Of a DNA stretch of 64,000 nucleotides, positions 53,769 to 62,808 are shown one piece after another. Source of the DNA: an uncultured Collinsella sp. (GTDB taxonomy: Bacteria; Actinomycetota; Coriobacteriia; Coriobacteriales; Coriobacteriaceae); NCBI GenBank assembly GCA_900544725.1, contig UQWK01000004.1:1-64000 (forward strand), in the 5' to 3' direction. Positions within the stretch are counted from its first letter, which is position 1; each line of letters opens with the position of its first letter. The notes below the pieces were generated by a model. It made no database searches. It had not been told where the DNA came from and was given only the letters and a program-made list of their open reading frames with translations. Position numbers and translations under genes: made by a program.

Positions 53769-55820
53769 CTACTCGTTGGGCACGTATGAGGCCCTGGCTC
53801 GTTCGGGCGTTACGTCCTGGCCGCTGGAATAGCTCGAGTCGAAGGCGTGCGCAACCAAGTCGTGCGTATCCCATGCCATGCAGTCAAACTCGCCAGTATC
53901 GAGGACGATGATATAGCCCTTGCCGTCGTAGTAGAAATGGTCCTCAGTGTAGTTATCGTCATCGTCGATGTTGTCTTCGGACACGGAGTCCATATCCGGC
54001 TTTGCCGTCTTAATTGCCTGCCTGGCCTCGCTCTTGAGGGTGTCATACGATAGCCCATGCTGCGCAAGCGAGTCCTCGAGCGAAACCTGCTCGCCCGTCT
54101 TGAGGTTGTAGTACGCCGACCTTGTCACTCGCTCTGATCGATACGGAGGTTGATAGCTGTCGGTAAACGTGCGCACACAGGCAATATCGCCATCGATCGA
54201 GACGATCTCGGCGGTGTACATCATGGTCACGCGGCTGTCCTCGTCATCCATCGAGGCCTGCTTGCTCGCTTCGAGCGTACCCGCAACGAGCTGGACCATG
54301 TCCTTGTTGAACTTGGCGACACCCACGCCCTGGCCCTTCACCTGGGGATAGGTCCACGTAGCCGTAATCTGACATGTGTCATCGGGAGACGGATTCAGCG
54401 GGCCTTCGCCAACCGCAGCCGTAAAGTCGACATCCTGCGTGGCAGAGACGGCCTCGTAGCTCGCCTGCGCATCGTCGCCGGCATCCTTAGACTTCAGCTG
54501 CTCCAGCGTCGTGGCCACCGTGCCAATGGTGCTGTTAACCGAGCTCTCGTCGGCATACAAGAAACCAAAACCGCCCAAAGAGGCAGAACCGACTTCATTC
54601 GGGGCAACAAGATCGGTCATGGCTTTGAATGACTTGCCGTCGTAGCCAATGAATTTAACTTGGTATTCGTGAGCAGAAGGACCACTTTCACCAGAGAGAT
54701 CGCTTTGTTTAATTGCTGTCCCATGGTCATACCACTGCGAAAAACCAATCTTGCCCTCGTATTCATCAAGCCAGACAGACACACACGCCTCCTGATGAGA
54801 TACGTTTACCTCTGGCGTGTAGACCTTCTCAATCTCGCCATTCTTATACGCCCAGACCTCAAGATGCGCAGCGGCTGCGTTATCCCCACGGTCCACCGGT
54901 TCATCGGAATACTCAATCAGCAGCTCATCTTGACCATCGCCATCAAAGTCAATGAGCTTGGCGTAAGCAACACCCTGGGCTCCATACGCATATTCATCGA
55001 ACCCGACAGCCTCACCCTCGCCGTACTTTTTCTGATACTCGAGGATTTTGTCGGTGAACAGCTCGTTTGCCGTCTTGACCGCTGCCTTGGCAGAGGCTTT
55101 GGCCTCCTTCTTGGACTGCGTGAGCTCGACGTTCTTGGGGGCGTCCGAACCTTCCTTGGTATAGTCGACCTTCATGGTGGTCGTGCTCTTCTTTTTGCCC
55201 TTGCCCGAGGTGATGGTCATCTGGTACTTCTGGTCGGGCAGCTCGCCAAAGTCCTCCATGGCAAAGCCGTCCTCGCCATCGACCTTGATGGTGTAGCTCT
55301 TGCCCTTGCCGGACACCGGCGCCAGCTCGACGGTATAGCTCTTGAGCTTTTTACCCTTGCTGTTCTTGGGCAGCACTTTAGTCTCGCACGCGCAGACAAC
55401 ATAGCCCTTGCCGCCCGAAGTCACCTCGGACGATGCCCCGATACGCGGTACGACGACAATTGCCGCCACAATGGCGACAACGGCAACACCGCCGATAACG
55501 GCAGCGACGATACGGCCCTTGTGCTTGGGTTTCTTGGGCTGCGGCGTCGGAACAAGCGGCTGAGCGGCCTCAGCAGGCTCGGTCATAGGAGACCCACAAA
55601 AACGTCCCACGATCAAAGGAGGCTCACGAAAACGTTCCCAGATCACAGGAGACGGGACATCCTGAAGAGCGCGCCGTCCCGCAGGGTCGTCCACCGGCAC
55701 ATCTCCTACCGGAAACGCCGCAGGCTCTGCTTGGTCCTCAACGCCGCCCACGCGAGCGCCGCAGCTCGTGCAAAACATGGAGCCATCGGGTATCTGAGCT
55801 CCGCACTTGGTGCAATACAT
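53769..55820 (-). CDS. Large zinc-ribbon membrane protein with extracytoplasmic domain
   Basis: The 683-residue protein begins with a zinc ribbon (MYCTKCGAQIPDGSMFCTSCG) nearly identical in layout to the protein at 41511. A long linker and a transmembrane helix (AVIGGVAVVAIVAAIVVV, about 105-125) come next, then a Lys/Gly-rich beta domain (about 130-235). A middle domain contains AKLIDFDGDGQDELLIEYSDE, an EF-hand-like or FG-GAP-like acidic loop. The C-terminal region (about 480-670) shows TAEIVSIDGDIACV, YNLKTGEQVSLED and DHFYYDGKGYIIV. That part resembles the DUF3298/RsiV-type domain of anti-sigma or lysozyme-sensing proteins. GGGAG precedes ATG 55820. Confidence 0.75.
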   Translation of the reverse strand: MYCTKCGAQIPDGSMFCTSCGARVGGVEDQAEPAAFPVGDVPVDDPAGRRALQDVPSPVIWERFREPPLIVGRFCGSPMTEPAEAAQPLVPTPQPKKPKHKGRIVAAVIGGVAVVAIVAAIVVVPRIGASSEVTSGGKGYVVCACETKVLPKNSKGKKLKSYTVELAPVSGKGKSYTIKVDGEDGFAMEDFGELPDQKYQMTITSGKGKKKSTTTMKVDYTKEGSDAPKNVELTQSKKEAKASAKAAVKTANELFTDKILEYQKKYGEGEAVGFDEYAYGAQGVAYAKLIDFDGDGQDELLIEYSDEPVDRGDNAAAAHLEVWAYKNGEIEKVYTPEVNVSHQEACVSVWLDEYEGKIGFSQWYDHGTAIKQSDLSGESGPSAHEYQVKFIGYDGKSFKAMTDLVAPNEVGSASLGGFGFLYADESSVNSTIGTVATTLEQLKSKDAGDDAQASYEAVSATQDVDFTAAVGEGPLNPSPDDTCQITATWTYPQVKGQGVGVAKFNKDMVQLVAGTLEASKQASMDDEDSRVTMMYTAEIVSIDGDIACVRTFTDSYQPPYRSERVTRSAYYNLKTGEQVSLEDSLAQHGLSYDTLKSEARQAIKTAKPDMDSVSEDNIDDDDNYTEDHFYYDGKGYIIVLDTGEFDCMAWDTHDLVAHAFDSSYSSGQDVTPERARASYVPNE

Positions 55821-55951
55821 CGCATCTCCCGTCTCTCGCCGCAGCCGCAATGCGCCCGCGCAGTTCTTCCAACTACACCGTACGAGAGAAATCCCCATTC
55901 TTGTTGCGCAACATTGCCGCCGCAAAAAATGATCCCTTGGGGACGAAGGAA

Positions 55952-55969
55952 AAAGCCCCTCCGGGCTTT
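55952..55969 (-). terminator. Terminator of fhs
   Basis: AAAGCCC (55952-55958) / GGGCTTT (55963-55969). The minus strand continues into TTTTTCC, 43 bp after the fhs stop. Confidence 0.7.
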
Positions 55970-56011
55970 GGTAGGCGCGGCGGGGCGGGCAAGCGGCTAT
56001 GAGCAGCAGGC

Positions 56012-57679
56012 TTAGAACAGGCCGGTGATGTTGCCGTCGTTGTCGACGTCGATGTTCTCGGCCGCGGGAACCTTGGGCAGGCCCGGCATGGTCAGAACGC
56101 TGCCGGTCAGCGCGACCACAAAGTGGGCACCGGCGGAAACCTTGAGCTCGCGCACGGTGATGCGGAAGCCCTCGGGAGCGCCCAGCGCCTTGGCGTTGTC
56201 GCTAAAGCTGTACTGCGTCTTGGCCACGCACACCGGCAGGTTGCCAAAGCCGTTCTCGCGCAGCTCGGCGAGCTGGCGCTTGGCAGCCGGCGTAAAGTCG
56301 ACGCCGTCGGCGCGGTAGACCTTGGTGGCAACAGCCTCCAGGGCGTCGGCCACATCGGCACCGTCCTCGTAGGCAAACTTGAGCTCGCTCGGCTGCTCGA
56401 TCAGGCGCATGACCTCATCGGCCAGGTCGAGCGCGCCCTCGCCGCCCTTAGCCCAAACCTCGGACAGCTTCACATTGACACCGAGCTTCTGGCACTCGGA
56501 CTCGATGAGCTCGAGTTCGGCCTCGGTGTCCGTCGGGAAGCGGTTGATGGCGACCACACAGGGTAGACCGTAGACATTCTGAATGTTGTCGACGTGGCGC
56601 AGCAGGTTGGGCATGCCGGCCTTGAGGGCCTCGAGGTTCTCCTCGTTGAGGTCGGCCTTGGCAACACCGCCGTTGTACTTAAGCGCGCGGGCAGTGGCGA
56701 CGACCACGACAGCGCTGGGGCGAACGCCCGTCATGCGGCACTTGATGTCGAGGAACTTCTCGGCACCCAGGTCGGCGCCAAAACCGGCCTCGGTAATCGC
56801 GACGTCGCCAAAGCGCATGGCCATACGCGTAGCCATGATGGAGTTGCAGCCGTGGGCAATATTGGCGAAGGGACCGCCGTGGACAAACGCAGGCGTGCCC
56901 TCGAGTGTCTGAACCAGGTTGGGTTTGAGCGCGTCCTTGAGCAGGGCCGCCATGGCACCCTGAGCCTTAAGGTCACGGGCGCGGACGGGCTCGCCGGCAT
57001 AACTGTAGCCGACAACAATCTCGCCCAGGCGCTCCTTGAGGTCATTGATGCTCGTGGACAGGCACAGGATTGCCATGACCTCGGAGGCAACGGTGATGTC
57101 GAAGCCATCCTCGCGCGGCACTCCCTGGGCCTTGCCGCCAATGCCGTCGATAACATGGCGCAGCTGACGGTCGTTCATGTCGACAACGCGCTTCCAGGTG
57201 ATGCGTTTAACGTCGATGCCGAGCTGGTTGCCCTGCTGAATATGGTTGTCGAGCATGGCTGCCAGCAGGTTGTTGGCGGCACCGATGGCATGGAAGTCGC
57301 CGGTAAAGTGCAGGTTGATGTCCTCCATGGGGATGACCTGGGCCCAACCGCCACCGGCGGCACCGCCCTTCACGCCAAACACGGGACCGAGCGAAGGCTC
57401 GCGCAGGGCCACGGCGCTCTTGACGCCGCGACGGCGCAGACCGTCGGCCAGGCCGATGGTCGTGGTGGTCTTGCCCTCGCCGGCGGGCGTGGGATTGATA
57501 GCGGTCACGAGGACAAGCTTGGCCTGGTGATCAGTTGGCTCGTTGAGCAGGGAATAGTCGACCTTTGCCTTGTCAAAGCCGTACGGAATCAGATGCTTAA
57601 CGTCGACGCCGGCGTTCTTGGCCACCTCGGTAATAGGCAGCGGCGTAACAGAACGTGCGATTTCGATGTCAGTAGGCAT
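56012..57679 (-). CDS. fhs: Formate-tetrahydrofolate ligase
   Basis: The 555-residue length matches the family. The enzyme makes 10-formyl-THF from formate, THF and ATP. Motifs are [18 protein letters not shown] (ATP-binding P-loop, near residue 60), [42 protein letters not shown] and [16 protein letters not shown]. The C-terminal region ends [22 protein letters not shown] precedes ATG 57679 by 6 bases. It is monocistronic with its own terminator. It supplies formyl-THF for purine synthesis and links to folD and the cyclodeaminase at 39836-41325. Confidence 0.96.
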   Translation of the reverse strand: MPTDIEIARSVTPLPITEVAKNAGVDVKHLIPYGFDKAKVDYSLLNEPTDHQAKLVLVTAINPTPAGEGKTTTTIGLADGLRRRGVKSAVALREPSLGPVFGVKGGAAGGGWAQVIPMEDINLHFTGDFHAIGAANNLLAAMLDNHIQQGNQLGIDVKRITWKRVVDMNDRQLRHVIDGIGGKAQGVPREDGFDITVASEVMAILCLSTSINDLKERLGEIVVGYSYAGEPVRARDLKAQGAMAALLKDALKPNLVQTLEGTPAFVHGGPFANIAHGCNSIMATRMAMRFGDVAITEAGFGADLGAEKFLDIKCRMTGVRPSAVVVVATARALKYNGGVAKADLNEENLEALKAGMPNLLRHVDNIQNVYGLPCVVAINRFPTDTEAELELIESECQKLGVNVKLSEVWAKGGEGALDLADEVMRLIEQPSELKFAYEDGADVADALEAVATKVYRADGVDFTPAAKRQLAELRENGFGNLPVCVAKTQYSFSDNAKALGAPEGFRITVRELKVSAGAHFVVALTGSVLTMPGLPKVPAAENIDVDNDGNITGLF

Positions 57680-57825
57680 GGGCGGTCCTTTCGTTACCGG
57701 ATGAGAAAAAGACCAATCCAGCATAGCACGCGCGCGCAATAGTAAAACGCCCGTAACCGACGAACGGTGATATGTTTACCCGATGCCCAGCGATAGCCTG
57801 CAGATGCGCTAAAACAAGCCCATTC

Positions 57826-58893
57826 CTACAGGGTTGGCTCAATACCCAAATGCTCGAATGTGCGAAGGGTTGCCTGGCGGCCCTGGGGCGTGCGAATCAT
57901 CAAGCCGCACTGCAGCAGATAGGGCTCGTAGACATCCTCAAGCGTACCCGGGTCCTCGCCAACCGCACTGGCAAGCGTGGTCAAGCCAACGGCACGGCCG
58001 GAGAACGTCTTGGCGAGTGTCTCCAAAATGCGAATATCCATCCAGTCCAAGCCAAGCTCGTCGATCTCGAAAAACTCGAGCGCCTGACGGCAGATATCGA
58101 GCTCGATGGAGCCGTTGCCGCGCACCTGCGCATAGTCGCGCACGCGCTTGAGCAGACGATTGGCAAGACGCGGCGTACCGCGCGAACGCGAGCCGATCTC
58201 GAGTGCGCTGGGATGGTCGATCGTCACACCCAGGATGGTCGCCGAGCGTGTCACAATTTGGGCGAGCTCCTCAACGGTGTAGTAATCCAGGCGATACGAA
58301 ATACCGAAACGGTCGCGTAGCGGGCCGGTCAACATGCCCGAGCGAGTCGTTGCTGCCACCAGCGTGAACTTGGGGATATCCAGGCGAATCGAGCGCGCAG
58401 CCGGACCCTTGCCGATCACGATATCGAGCGCAAAGTCCTCCATCGCAGGATACAGGACCTCCTCGACCGAGCGGTTGAGGCGGTGGATCTCGTCGATAAA
58501 CAGCACGTCGCCCGGCTGCAGGTTGGTAAGAATGGCAGCCAGGTCACCGGTACGCGCAATAGCGGGTCCGCTCGTCGTCTTAATCTGAGCGCCCAACTCG
58601 TTGGCGATAACCGTAGCCAGCGTGGTCTTGCCCAGACCCGGAGGGCCCGAGAAGATCACGTGGTCGAGTGTCTCACCGCGGCTCTGCGCAGCCTCGATCA
58701 GCACGCGCAGGCTCTGTTTGATGTGCTCCTGGCCGCAGTAGTCATCCAGGCGCTGGGGGCGCAGGGTACGGTCGACATCGAGGTCCTCGGGCGTCAGCTC
58801 CGAGCCCACCATACGCTCGCCATGCGCCATGGATGCCGCCGGCGAGTTGCCGGGCGTCGCCCACAGGTCCTGAGAGTCATCGGCTTCCCACAT
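57826..58893 (-). CDS. ruvB: Holliday junction branch-migration ATPase RuvB
   Basis: The 355-residue AAA+ motor has Walker [10 protein letters not shown] near residue 83, Walker [10 protein letters not shown] near residue 133, sensor 1 AATTRSG and the arginine-finger region GPLRDRFG. The C-terminal winged helix ends [13 protein letters not shown]. Its ATG overlaps the ruvA stop (TGATG), and an adjacent in-frame GTG at 58896 is the alternative. It drives branch migration with RuvA; the gene order ruvC-ruvA-ruvB is compact with overlapping ends. Confidence 0.96.
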   Translation of the reverse strand: MWEADDSQDLWATPGNSPAASMAHGERMVGSELTPEDLDVDRTLRPQRLDDYCGQEHIKQSLRVLIEAAQSRGETLDHVIFSGPPGLGKTTLATVIANELGAQIKTTSGPAIARTGDLAAILTNLQPGDVLFIDEIHRLNRSVEEVLYPAMEDFALDIVIGKGPAARSIRLDIPKFTLVAATTRSGMLTGPLRDRFGISYRLDYYTVEELAQIVTRSATILGVTIDHPSALEIGSRSRGTPRLANRLLKRVRDYAQVRGNGSIELDICRQALEFFEIDELGLDWMDIRILETLAKTFSGRAVGLTTLASAVGEDPGTLEDVYEPYLLQCGLMIRTPQGRQATLRTFEHLGIEPTL

Positions 58894-59513
58894 CACGCAT
58901 CCATTCCGAGTCGCTTAAGCGCCGCGCCGAGCAGATCCTCGACACGCATATTCTGCCCATCATACCCGCTCAGGGCAACATCGGTCTCCTGCGGGCTAAA
59001 GCCCATGGAAAGGAGCGCCGCACGAGCGTCATCGATCGCCGAGGGAGCGGCGGCGGGAACCGGCATCGCAACCTGTCCGGGAATCACGTCGACCGGCACA
59101 AAGCCCTTATCCTTGGCAAAGGTGCTCTTGAGTTCCAAGATGAGGCGCTGCGCGGTCTTTTTGCCCACACCGGGCACCTTGGCCATACCCTTGTCGTCCT
59201 CGGCCATCACCAGCGAATACAGTTGCCCCACGGTATAGGTGGAGAGCACGGCAAGTGCCAGGCGCGGACCAACGCCCGACACGGACACGAGCCGATCGAA
59301 CATCGTGCGCTCGTCCTTGGAGACAAAACCAAAGAGCGTCATGGCATCCTCGCGCACCTGCATACGGGTATAGAGGCGAACCTCGCCGCCGGGCGTCGGC
59401 AAAGTGGCGGCGGTGCTGCCCGAGATGCCGAGCTCAAAGCCCACGCCCGACACATCGACGACGGCCGAGTTCATCGTGGCCTCGACAAGCGTTCCATGGA
59501 GCTGGGAGATCAT
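58893..59513 (-). CDS. ruvA: Holliday junction-binding protein RuvA
   Basis: The 206-residue protein has the N-terminal OB domain ([13 protein letters not shown]). The double helix-hairpin-helix follows ([15 protein letters not shown] and [16 protein letters not shown]), then a flexible linker and domain III ([19 protein letters not shown]), which contacts RuvB. Its ATG overlaps the last base of the ruvC stop, showing translational coupling. It is typical in length. Confidence 0.96.
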   Translation of the reverse strand: MISQLHGTLVEATMNSAVVDVSGVGFELGISGSTAATLPTPGGEVRLYTRMQVREDAMTLFGFVSKDERTMFDRLVSVSGVGPRLALAVLSTYTVGQLYSLVMAEDDKGMAKVPGVGKKTAQRLILELKSTFAKDKGFVPVDVIPGQVAMPVPAAAPSAIDDARAALLSMGFSPQETDVALSGYDGQNMRVEDLLGAALKRLGMDA

Positions 59514-60034
59514 CAGTATCCGGTTCCTCTCTGTTGATAGAACTCGCCGCCGGTAAGCGCCCGGGTGCGGCTGAGGTTAACGTGGCAGATGGCGCAGGCT
59601 AGGGCATCGGCAGCATGGTCGGGATGCGGGTCGTGATCGAGCTGTGTGAGCGTACGAACCATGTAGGCGACCTGCCGCTTATCTGCGGCACCGGTGCCCA
59701 CCACAGCCTGCTTGATCTGCATGGGCGTGTACTCGCCAATCTCGAGCGCGCACTCCGAAAGCGCCACGAGCGCGGCACCGCGGGCATGCGCCGTCGGGAT
59801 GGCCGAGCGAACGTTGGCGCCAAAGTAGATGCTCTCGATGGAGGCGGTATCGGGGCGGTAGCGCTCCACGACATCCTTGAGGTTGCGGGCGATGTGAGAC
59901 AGGCGCACCGCGAGCGGACTGCCCGCGCTGGTCTCGATACAACCGTAGGCACGGCAGCGAACCTCGCCGCGCCGCTCCTCGATAATCCCCCAACCCGTAT
60001 GGGCCAAACCGGGGTCGATACCCAAGATAACCAA
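59513..60034 (-). CDS. ruvC: Holliday junction resolvase RuvC
   Basis: About 173 residues. The RNase H-like catalytic acidic residues are visible: Asp in ILGIDPGLAHTGWG, Glu in SIESIYFGANV, and the C-terminal Asp pair in DPHPDHAADALA. The TTG at 60034 is chosen because GGGAAGG lies 5 bases upstream and the protein then begins like other RuvC proteins; the GTG at 60055 would add seven residues. It cuts Holliday junctions symmetrically. It is first in the ruvCAB operon. Confidence 0.94.
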   Translation of the reverse strand: MVILGIDPGLAHTGWGIIEERRGEVRCRAYGCIETSAGSPLAVRLSHIARNLKDVVERYRPDTASIESIYFGANVRSAIPTAHARGAALVALSECALEIGEYTPMQIKQAVVGTGAADKRQVAYMVRTLTQLDHDPHPDHAADALACAICHVNLSRTRALTGGEFYQQRGTGY

Positions 60035-60171
60035 GCCAGCCTTCCCTCGCCACAAGCGCAGCGCAAGGCAACGCCCCGCGCACTATTCACGAACGTCTGT
60101 TCTAGAATAACACAACGGGGCCAAGATGCTTAGTTGAAGTATCGGGGTTGGGAGCGAATCCCATCCCATAG

Positions 60172-62157
60172 TTAGTTTTGGCTGAAGAATGGGAACTGCC
60201 TCGGATCCACCGGCGGGTGCGGCATCGGTCCGCCCTGGGGCCCACCCTGCGGGCCACCCTGGCCGCCCATCATCTTATCGATGGCGTCCTGGACCTCGCC
60301 CTCAAACTTTTTCATGCCCTCGTGCAGGCGACGCTGGCCATCCTCGGAGCGCAACTCCTCCATCTGCTCGGGCGAAATACCCAGCAGCTCGCCCAAAATG
60401 CCCATCATCTCACCACGCATACGGTCACTCGTATCGTCGTCGTCAAAACGACGCACCTCGGCGCGTGCCAGAGAATCGACCGTCATGCGCTCCTTGCCGG
60501 CGAGCCCCAGGTCGGACCACGCGAGCATGTACGGCCAGGCGCGCTCGACAAACGAACGGGCAGAGACGATCGGGGCCGTCGGTAGCATGCGACGAGCAGC
60601 CTCACCCTGGCGCACGAGCATCAGCAGCAGCGAGCAGGCCTCGGGCTTGCCGGTGGCCATCGGGATGTCGTCGAAGGGACGATTGCGGTCGACGTGCGCC
60701 TCGAGCGCGCCATCGACCTCGCCCGGCTCAAGCCCGCCGAGCAGCTGTGCCGCGCGGTCGAGCATGTCGACCGGACCGTCAAGCGTCGAGAGCGCTTGCG
60801 CCAGCACGCGCTCCATGCAATCCTCCACCGCGTTGAGCGTCACGAGCTCCTGCGGCACCACGGCAGACGTACGGTTGCGCACGCGCGCCACAAACTCGAG
60901 CGTCGACAGGTATACGTCGCCAAAGGGCGCATAATCGCCCTGGTAGCCACCGCAAAGCGCGGGCGCCGCCAGCGCGTACTCAGTTTTGGACAGCGGGCTC
61001 AACGCCATCGCGCCCAGTTCGAGCGCCGTGTCCTCCAGCATGAGGCCCAGCGTACGCGAACGCAGGCGCTCGGCATCGCCCGCCGACACATCACGGTCGA
61101 GCACGCGCGCCGCATCCGGCGCATCGCGCTCAACCGTGCGAATATGCAGACGCTCGGCAATGGCGCGGACGGCGGCGCAACGGGCAGCCTCGGCCTCTTC
61201 CTGCGCCGGCGTAAAGATGCGGTTGCGGTCCAACACCAGGCCGATCACGTTGCGCGGGCCCAATGCATCGACGGCCAGCGCCGCAAGCAAAGACGACGGC
61301 AGATCGCCCTCGAGCGCCACCACGGCGCGCGACGTGCCATGGGCACGGGCGTTGTCGCGCACAGCGAGCACCAGCGCCTGCCACAACCACTCCTCGGAGC
61401 GAAACTCGGGCAGCTCGTGGTCCTCCAAGGCATCGAGCATCACACCGCGCTGGATCTCCTGAACCAGCAGGCTCTCCTCAAAACACGGCGCTTGGGCCAC
61501 CACGCGGCCGCAGTCGTCGAGCACAAACGAGCCGCCGGTATACACCGACTCGTCGTACGCACCGACCGGCGCCATGCAGGCAAACCATACGCTGCGCTTG
61601 GAGGCGATCTTGCGGTAGGCACCGCTGCGAACGGCGGCAATGGCGGCCGTCTCGCGGTCGGTCATATCAAACGCGTTGAACTGAAAATAGGCGATGAGGT
61701 CGACGCCGGTCGGAAGCATGCCGAGCTCGCGGTCCAGGTCGAAGATCACCGCGATGCGCACGCCGTCCACGTCAAACACTGGCGGCGCCCAGCGCGCGTC
61801 GTTGTTCTCGCCACGCTGCAGGGCAATGCTCGAACGGGCCGGCACCACATGGCCGTCCTTGAGCATCATGTAGTCGAGCAGGGGCTGGCCCTCAAACGAA
61901 ACCGCCGCGGGCACGATGCAGATCATATCGAGCTCTTGGATACGCTCGGCGACGCCGGTCAAGCCGGCAAGCATGTCGTGCTCAAAGTCGGCAGTGCCCA
62001 CCAGGCCGCCGGGCAGGGCTCCCATAAAGAGCGGAGCCGGCACGCACAGGACGCGCGCACCGCGCTCGTGGGCCAGGCGCGCCTGGTCCTCGATGCGACC
62101 GCAGATACCCTCAATATCACCCAGGCGCATATCGATCTGTGCAAGTGCGAGCTTCAT
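60172..62157 (-). CDS. NAD+ synthetase-like protein with eroded active sites
   Basis: The 661-residue protein has the layout of glutamine-dependent NAD+ synthetase: a nitrilase-like domain (about 1-245) and an ATP-pyrophosphatase-like domain (about 265-500). The nitrilase triad is lost. The Glu position reads VPAPLF, the Lys position VVPARSS and the Cys position AVIFDLD. The PP-loop SGGxDS reads EGDLPSS. Other parts remain close to the family (LAALAVDALG, SKTEYALA, APFGDVY). A C-terminal helical part and a Gly/Pro/Gln tail (MGGQGGPQGGPQGGP) follow. The long intact frame suggests a retained pseudoenzyme or a diverged function, not NAD synthesis. It should not be called nadE without support. 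Confidence 0.75.
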   Translation of the reverse strand: MKLALAQIDMRLGDIEGICGRIEDQARLAHERGARVLCVPAPLFMGALPGGLVGTADFEHDMLAGLTGVAERIQELDMICIVPAAVSFEGQPLLDYMMLKDGHVVPARSSIALQRGENNDARWAPPVFDVDGVRIAVIFDLDRELGMLPTGVDLIAYFQFNAFDMTDRETAAIAAVRSGAYRKIASKRSVWFACMAPVGAYDESVYTGGSFVLDDCGRVVAQAPCFEESLLVQEIQRGVMLDALEDHELPEFRSEEWLWQALVLAVRDNARAHGTSRAVVALEGDLPSSLLAALAVDALGPRNVIGLVLDRNRIFTPAQEEAEAARCAAVRAIAERLHIRTVERDAPDAARVLDRDVSAGDAERLRSRTLGLMLEDTALELGAMALSPLSKTEYALAAPALCGGYQGDYAPFGDVYLSTLEFVARVRNRTSAVVPQELVTLNAVEDCMERVLAQALSTLDGPVDMLDRAAQLLGGLEPGEVDGALEAHVDRNRPFDDIPMATGKPEACSLLLMLVRQGEAARRMLPTAPIVSARSFVERAWPYMLAWSDLGLAGKERMTVDSLARAEVRRFDDDDTSDRMRGEMMGILGELLGISPEQMEELRSEDGQRRLHEGMKKFEGEVQDAIDKMMGGQGGPQGGPQGGPMPHPPVDPRQFPFFSQN

Positions 62158-62274
62158 GGCTCAGCCCTTTCCGTCGTAAACCATCGTTGTCGTAGTAAAA
62201 GCGCCGGCCGCATGATGCAGTCGGCGCTCGCATGTGCATATGCTAGCTATGATACCCCGAGCGGGGGCGCGCTC

Positions 62275-62637
62275 CTAGAACGTCGCGGACCACAGCCCGT
62301 GCAGGTTGCAATAGGCATAGACGGTACCGGTCTTGGAACCGCCGGCAAAAAACGTCGCGGGCTTCATGCCGGGTTCAAGGTAATGGACCTCCAGACGGCC
62401 CTCGGCCTCAAGGGCGATCCACTCGATGTAGTGCTCGGGCACCATAGGATGCTCGACCGAGCCCACGCGTGCACGGATCACGTGACCGTCGCGCTCGCTC
62501 TCGACGACGGGCACGTGCTTCTCGTGCGCCGCGTCCTCGGTGTTCGCGGTCAGCTCCGTGCAGCCGGCAGGGGTTGCAACGTCGTTGCCAAGGGCGGCAA
62601 TGAGCTTGCCGTCGGGGTCCTTAAAGAATTTCGCCAT
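62275..62637 (-). CDS. Superoxide reductase (neelaredoxin/desulfoferrodoxin type)
   Basis: The 120-residue protein starts MAKFFKDPDGKLIAA, with AGGAG 6 bases before ATG 62637. Iron-site ligands are seen in HEKHVPVVE, EHPMVPEHYIEWI and YAYCNLHGLW, giving four His and one Cys as in superoxide reductase. The four-Cys desulforedoxin domain is absent, so it is the one-iron class. It reduces superoxide to hydrogen peroxide without producing oxygen, which suits an anaerobe. It stands between the NAD-synthetase-like gene and the SNF2 helicase gene on the same strand. Confidence 0.9.
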   Translation of the reverse strand: MAKFFKDPDGKLIAALGNDVATPAGCTELTANTEDAAHEKHVPVVESERDGHVIRARVGSVEHPMVPEHYIEWIALEAEGRLEVHYLEPGMKPATFFAGGSKTGTVYAYCNLHGLWSATF

Positions 62638-62808
62638 GATGTTCTCCTTTGCTGATGTGCCGATGTTCTCGATGTTTCTTATGCCCAAAGGCAAGCGAAC
62701 CATCCACGGCATCGCAAATGAACACATAACGAGCGAGGCTAGCACCCGGGGTCAGAGCGCGCCGGCAACCCGGAGCCGTCTCAACAGTCCCGGTTGCCAT
62801 CTGCGCAG

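Noticed and set aside
60694..62655. A 653-codon plus-strand frame opposite the NAD-synthetase-like gene
   Set aside because: Arg/His-rich antisense shadow crossing the start of superoxide reductase; no domain recognised.
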